A DNA stretch of 10,410 bases from Goniomonas avonlea. Taxonomy: Eukaryota; Cryptophyceae; Goniomonadida; Goniomonadaceae. The notes beneath the pieces were generated by a model. The model made no database searches and was not told the DNA's origin. It saw nothing but the letters and a program-made list of their open reading frames with translations. The position numbers and the translations under genes are program-made. The first letter of the stretch is position 1, and each line of letters opens with the position of its first letter. The DNA lies in NCBI GenBank assembly GCA_003573635.1, contig QUTJ01031220.1, positions 1 to 10,410 on the forward strand, in the 5' to 3' direction. This document shows, piece by piece, positions 7,466 to 10,410 of the stretch.

Positions 7466-7660
7466 GTGTGTGGACCAGATCTCGCTTTATTCTAACCAGT
7501 GACTTTTTCTGGAAACTGCTCCAAACAAGTGGACCAGATCTCGCCTTATTCTCACAAGTGCCAGATCTACCTCTTTCTAACAAGTGGGCCAGATCTATCT
7601 CTATTCTAACAAGTGGGCCAGATCTAGCTCTATTCTGGAAACAGGTCGACCAGATCTAAC
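7466..7660 (+). repeat. 29-bp tandem repeat with AGATCT cores
   Basis: About six copies of a 29-bp unit, AACAAGTGGGCCAGATCT followed by an A/T-rich CTCTATTCT part. The two copies between 7575 and 7635 are almost identical; the outer ones are diverged or interrupted. Each holds the palindrome AGATCT. No coding content is evident. Confidence 0.85.
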
Positions 7661-7745
7661 TTCATGAAGAACTAACAGGGGTCAGGAGTATGATGTCACG
7701 CACTCTTTAATATACAACTGCCTTCATGTACCCTAGTCATAGTTG
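7661..7745. other. Short region with nothing recognised
   Basis: Between the 29-bp array and the possible 3' end of the minus-strand zinc-finger gene there is ordinary, slightly AT-richer sequence (for example CTTTAATATACAACTG). It may hold the 3' untranslated region of the minus-strand gene. No clear polyadenylation signal was found. Confidence 0.3.
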
Positions 7746-7858
7746 TCAACATTGGTCCGCTGATACGTTCGCTCGCGACCAGCTACAAGCCTTCAACCAG
7801 TGCCGCAAACGATGTCGGCGCTTCTTGTTCTCCGAGTCGGGTGTGTCACGAATCTGGT
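7746..7858 (-). other. Possible C-terminal exon of the zinc-finger gene
   Basis: On the minus strand an acceptor CCACTGCAG ends at 7859. It is followed by a basic, protein-like frame (DQIRDTPDSENKKRRHRLRH, then WLKAC) to a TGA at 7746-7748. Basic tails are common after the fingers of TFIIIA-like proteins. The phase does not join cleanly to the candidate exon 7941-8117 through its GTACAA donor, so the link is unproven. Confidence 0.3.
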
Positions 7859-7940
7859 CTGCAGTGGAATGGATGGCTTGACCTGAGACTCTGAGATCTT
7901 CTCTGAATCGCCTTCAATCGCTGTTCTCAGAGTCCTCCGA

Positions 7941-8651
7941 TTACTTTTGTACCTTTCTTTTCTCAAGTTTTTCCCNGTCAGGAGCCGTTAACGTGGTTAT
8001 TGTCCCCATCTTGCCAGTGGCAGCCGTCAAGTTTCGACTGGCGAGCGTTCGATTGTCCTCCTGGCTGGAGTGCACAGTGCTCCCAGTGCCGCGACGTGCG
8101 TCTCGTTCGCGGCCCTGCTGCGAAGGACACACACNGTGACCAAAACGAACTCCGACAAGGATGGTACGGGTCAGGAACGATTGACACGTGTTTTCGCAGC
8201 TTCCCTGGGAAATCGAAGGTTGAAGAGCAGCCCTCGAAGGTGCACGAATAAGCTTTCTTGCCCTTGGTTTCACATCAGGTAAGGCGCAACGAAACAAAAC
8301 AAGTCACCTCATGCTCTCCTTCGTGGCGACGAAGCTTGAACTGCTTGGTGAACGTCTCACCGCAGCCCGAGTAAGAGCAGGTGTAGGGGGTTGCTGTCTA
8401 TGAGAAAGTGAGCATGAGAAACGCTTGTGTGTCCATACCTTGTGCTTTTTTTCATGGCAGTTCAACTGTGTGTAAAACGCCTTCGAGCAGAGATCGCAAA
8501 CACGTGCTTCTTCTCTTGCGAGTGCGTCATGGCGTGGAGGCGTAAATGCTCCGATCTGGGAAAAGTCTTTCCGCATCCTTCGTAAGTGCACTCAAACGGC
8601 CTCTGCCTTCACATTAGATTCATTGCTGATCTGAAAGTCGGTCACCTCGCC
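7941..8651 (-). CDS. C2H2 zinc-finger protein of TFIIIA type (5' part uncertain, one frameshift)
   Basis: Minus-strand exons: 8646 and above (finger 1), 8439-8602 (fingers 2 and 3), 8308-8397 (finger 4), 8188-8262 (finger 5), and possibly 7941-8117. Introns are 43, 41, 45 and about 70 bp. Fingers: CPFGC...HLNRHQKMH; CTYEGC...HLRLHAMTH; CDLC...CHEKKH; CSYSGC...KLRRHEGEH; CTFEGC...KLRKH. The C-x4-C spacing with an EGC or SGC turn and the linker HTGE-RPFEC are typical of TFIIIA, which binds 5S RNA genes and 5S RNA in the nucleus; other C2H2 factors are possible. Finger 3 is one base out of frame with finger 2 (see 8498-8500) and has 10 instead of 12 residues between Cys and His. Finger 5 lacks a clear second His. 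Upstream the frame is open to 9062 with a Pro/Ser/Glu-rich N-terminus, but the only in-frame ATG (9060-9062) would overlap the opposite gene. The 3' end is unsure. Confidence 0.7.
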
Positions 8652-8858
8652 AGTGTGCATTTTCTGATGTCGATTCAAATGACCGACTTTCTTGAACTTC
8701 GCACCGCAGCCGAAAGGGCACTCCCGAAGTCCATCTTCACCAGGAGCCGGTGTTTTCGGGGGTGAGCTCCGGTGAGACCCCGAATCAGAGTCCCTTTCAG
8801 GTTCTGGTTCATGGTCGTAGGACTGTCTTTCCCATCGCTGATCGCTGAGCGAGCTCGT

Positions 8859-8890
8859 TACCGGTACCGGTACCGGTACTGTACCGATAC
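8859..8890. promoter_or_regulatory. Palindromic TACCGG repeat between divergent genes
   Basis: Three and a half TACCGG hexamers (8859-8879) form overlapping perfect palindromes of the GTACCGGTAC type, followed by TGTACCGATACC. The repeat lies 35-66 bp upstream of the plus-strand ATG at 8925 and about 150 bp from finger 1 of the minus-strand gene. It could be a transcription-factor site in a shared promoter. If the minus-strand frame is translated here, it would encode a short Pro-Val run instead. Confidence 0.35.
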
Positions 8891-8924
8891 CGAGGAGCAC
8901 AGGCGCGACCGCAGCGCAAGGACA

Positions 8925-10410
8925 ATGGCAAAGGTCATTCTGTTGCGCCTGAAACCGCAGATCTCCTTGGGTGGAATTCTTCTCGTGACGTTGCTGGGGA
9001 TGTTCGTGGCGACAATGTGGTCGCAACTGTCGCTCAGGTAATTCGGGGACGTCGTGTTTCACGTTGCCTGACGCACCTCAGCGAGGAGCTTCAGATCGAA
9101 GAGCTTCATAACGCAATGAAAGCCAAAGAACAGACCATTGCGTCGCTTTCAGAATCTTTGTTGGAGCAAGAGTCTCGAGTCTCAGATCTTGAGCAGGAGC
9201 TTCAAGAGAGGGGAGGTGGCAACTCCGAGAAGGGCAAGGATCGGGCGGCGAAGCTCGCCGAAACAACAGCGCGCTTGACTGCTGTCACTAAAAGTCTTAC
9301 AGTCGCACAGACTGAGAATGACTCCCTTCGGCAACAGGTTCAGGTGCGTGGCGGTGCTGAAGAATTACTGCGCTGTAATTACTGATTGACTGCAGGCCTG
9401 GCTTCGAGAATCCGCGGCCAAAGGAGACGAATTGGCAGACTGCCAAGTGCAGAACCGGAAGTTGCAACAACAGTTGATGGATGTTACTGCTGATCGTGAC
9501 GCAAAGGAGCAGAGTTTTCCGAACCAGCTCAGAGCTAAGGACGCGCGGCTCACGGAACATGACTCCGAACAGAAGCTGGCGGGAGAAATATCTGAGCTCC
9601 ACAAGCAGCTGGATGCAAAGGCGACAGACCTTTCTGCACAGAAAGCTGAGCATGATGCAAAAATTGCAGCACTCCAGAATGAGCAGGCTGCAGAGCTTGT
9701 CAAGCGACAAACGGAGCTAGCTGAGCGACAAGTTGCTTTTGAAGCACTACAGCAACAGTTGGCTGGGAAAGAGACTGAAATCTCTCAGCTGAAGGAAGTG
9801 TCTGGAAATGTTGCAACAAGACAGCAAGAACTGGAGAAGTTGGCTGCTGAGCTAGAGGTCAAGTCAGAGGCTTTAAAAGCTGAGGCCCAACGCCTCGAAG
9901 CTCAACGGCTAGTGCAGCAAGCGCAGCAGGTAAGGATCCCTATGCAAAAGTTCTTGATCCCCCCATGCTCCCACCATAACGCCTTTCTCAGGAGAACGCT
10001 GTAGCTGGTGGTGGCGCCAGTGAAGCGGGGAGTGTGGCAAGTGGCAACAGTGCAATCCCGGAGGCGACCAGTGGTGATGTTTCTTCAGGTGAGGGAGGTG
10101 GTGGGGTGAGTGTAGTCTGAGCTGATCTGTGGTCCGCAGGCCAAGAGAACGCTGACAGTGGAAGTGGATCGGGATCTGGAGAGGATGCTGGTGCCTTGAG
10201 TGAACAGAGTGCAGGGGATGCGCAGGGAAGCGCAGGCAGCGAGCAGGGGAGCGCAGGGAGTGAGCAGGGAAGCGCGGGGAATGAGCAGGGCAGCGAGCAG
10301 GGGAGTGCAGTGAGTGCGCAGGGGAGCGCAGGCAGCGAGCAGGGGCGTGAGCAAGGGAGCGCGGAGCAGGGGAGCGAGCAGGGGAGCTCAGAGCAGGGGA
10401 GCGCAGGGAG
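8925..10410 (+). CDS. Type II membrane protein with long coiled coil and Gly/Ser/Glu/Gln repeat tail (3' end outside the window)
   Basis: Exons 8925-9037, 9082-9343, 9396-9929, 9992-10088 and 10140 to beyond 10410; introns are 44, 52, 62 and 51 bp, all GT-AG and phase-consistent, giving about 425 residues so far. ATG 8925 has A at -3 and G at +4. Residues 1-12 are basic (MAKVILLRLKPQ). Residues about 13-33 form one hydrophobic segment (ISLGGILLVTLLGMFVATMW) without a convincing signal-peptidase site, so a signal anchor with lumenal C-terminus is expected. Residues about 40-300 are a long heptad-rich coiled coil (ESRVSDLEQELQE, KLAAELEVKSEALKAEAQRL). From about residue 303 it turns into Gly/Ser/Ala/Glu/Gln low complexity. 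This architecture resembles Golgi type II coiled-coil proteins such as the GOLM1/GOLIM4 group, but similar designs arise independently, so no symbol is given. Confidence 0.83.
10192..10410 (+). repeat. Coding tandem repeat of AGCGAGCAGGGG type (SEQGSAG peptides)
   Basis: The last exon is built of imperfect 12- and 15-bp units, coding for GSEQ and GSAGSEQG peptides in one frame. It continues past the window edge. The units keep the reading frame and avoid hydrophobic residues, which suggests a flexible, disordered tail. Length is probably variable between alleles. Confidence 0.85.

Noticed and set aside
6696-7583. 295-codon open frame on the minus strand, one of the longest in the window
   Set aside because: It is produced by the 84-bp array, whose length is divisible by three. 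A second minus frame is open over the same units, there is no start context or domain, and the flanking part reads through another array.
7174-7659. 161-codon open frame on plus after the minisatellite
   Set aside because: Made of degenerate 84-bp copies and the 29-bp array; no protein-like segment.
6797-7660. CRISPR-like regularly spaced repeats
   Set aside because: The units are contiguous tandem repeats without unique spacers, and the sequence is eukaryotic.

Overview
The window is nuclear DNA of a eukaryote. Its genes are split by spliceosomal introns with GT-AG ends (donors mostly GTGCGT, GTGAGT or GTGACC; acceptors mostly YYGCAG), there are no operons or Shine-Dalgarno sites, and much of the non-coding DNA is tandem repeat. 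Base composition is moderately GC-rich, and five isolated N positions (6901-6902, 7038, 7976, 8135) point to a draft assembly. The lineage cannot be fixed from this sequence. A repeat-rich, GC-rich protist or alga is the best guess, because the introns of the two right-hand genes are only about 41-70 bp.

Left end (1-127): the last codons of an upstream plus-strand gene, with a basic C-terminus. Next comes a large plus-strand gene (about 362-6786, some 15 exons). Its exons join in consistent phase to give about 683 residues with two cyclic nucleotide-binding domains (CNBDs). The first CNBD has lost the phosphate-binding-cassette signature. The second keeps the key Glu and Arg but carries a long insertion. 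No kinase, channel or catalytic domain is visible. A basic, alanine-rich helical tail follows.

Nearly every long intron of this gene holds its own private tandem repeat (TCTTGCTCTAG, a 50-bp unit, TTG/GTT, GACATG, a purine tract, a 44-bp unit, GACTGAT, a pyrimidine tract, GAATCGAGGT). Several arrays run into, or have copied, the splice sites.

6787-7660: an 84-bp minisatellite with degenerate edges, then a 29-bp array. About 7746-8651 (minus): a C2H2 zinc-finger gene of TFIIIA type with at least five fingers, short introns and one apparent single-base frameshift. 8925 to beyond 10410 (plus): a type II membrane protein with a short cytosolic N-terminus, one signal anchor, a long coiled coil, and a Gly/Ser/Glu/Gln repeat tail that runs off the window. 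The last two genes are divergent and share a very short 5' region containing a palindromic TACCGG repeat.
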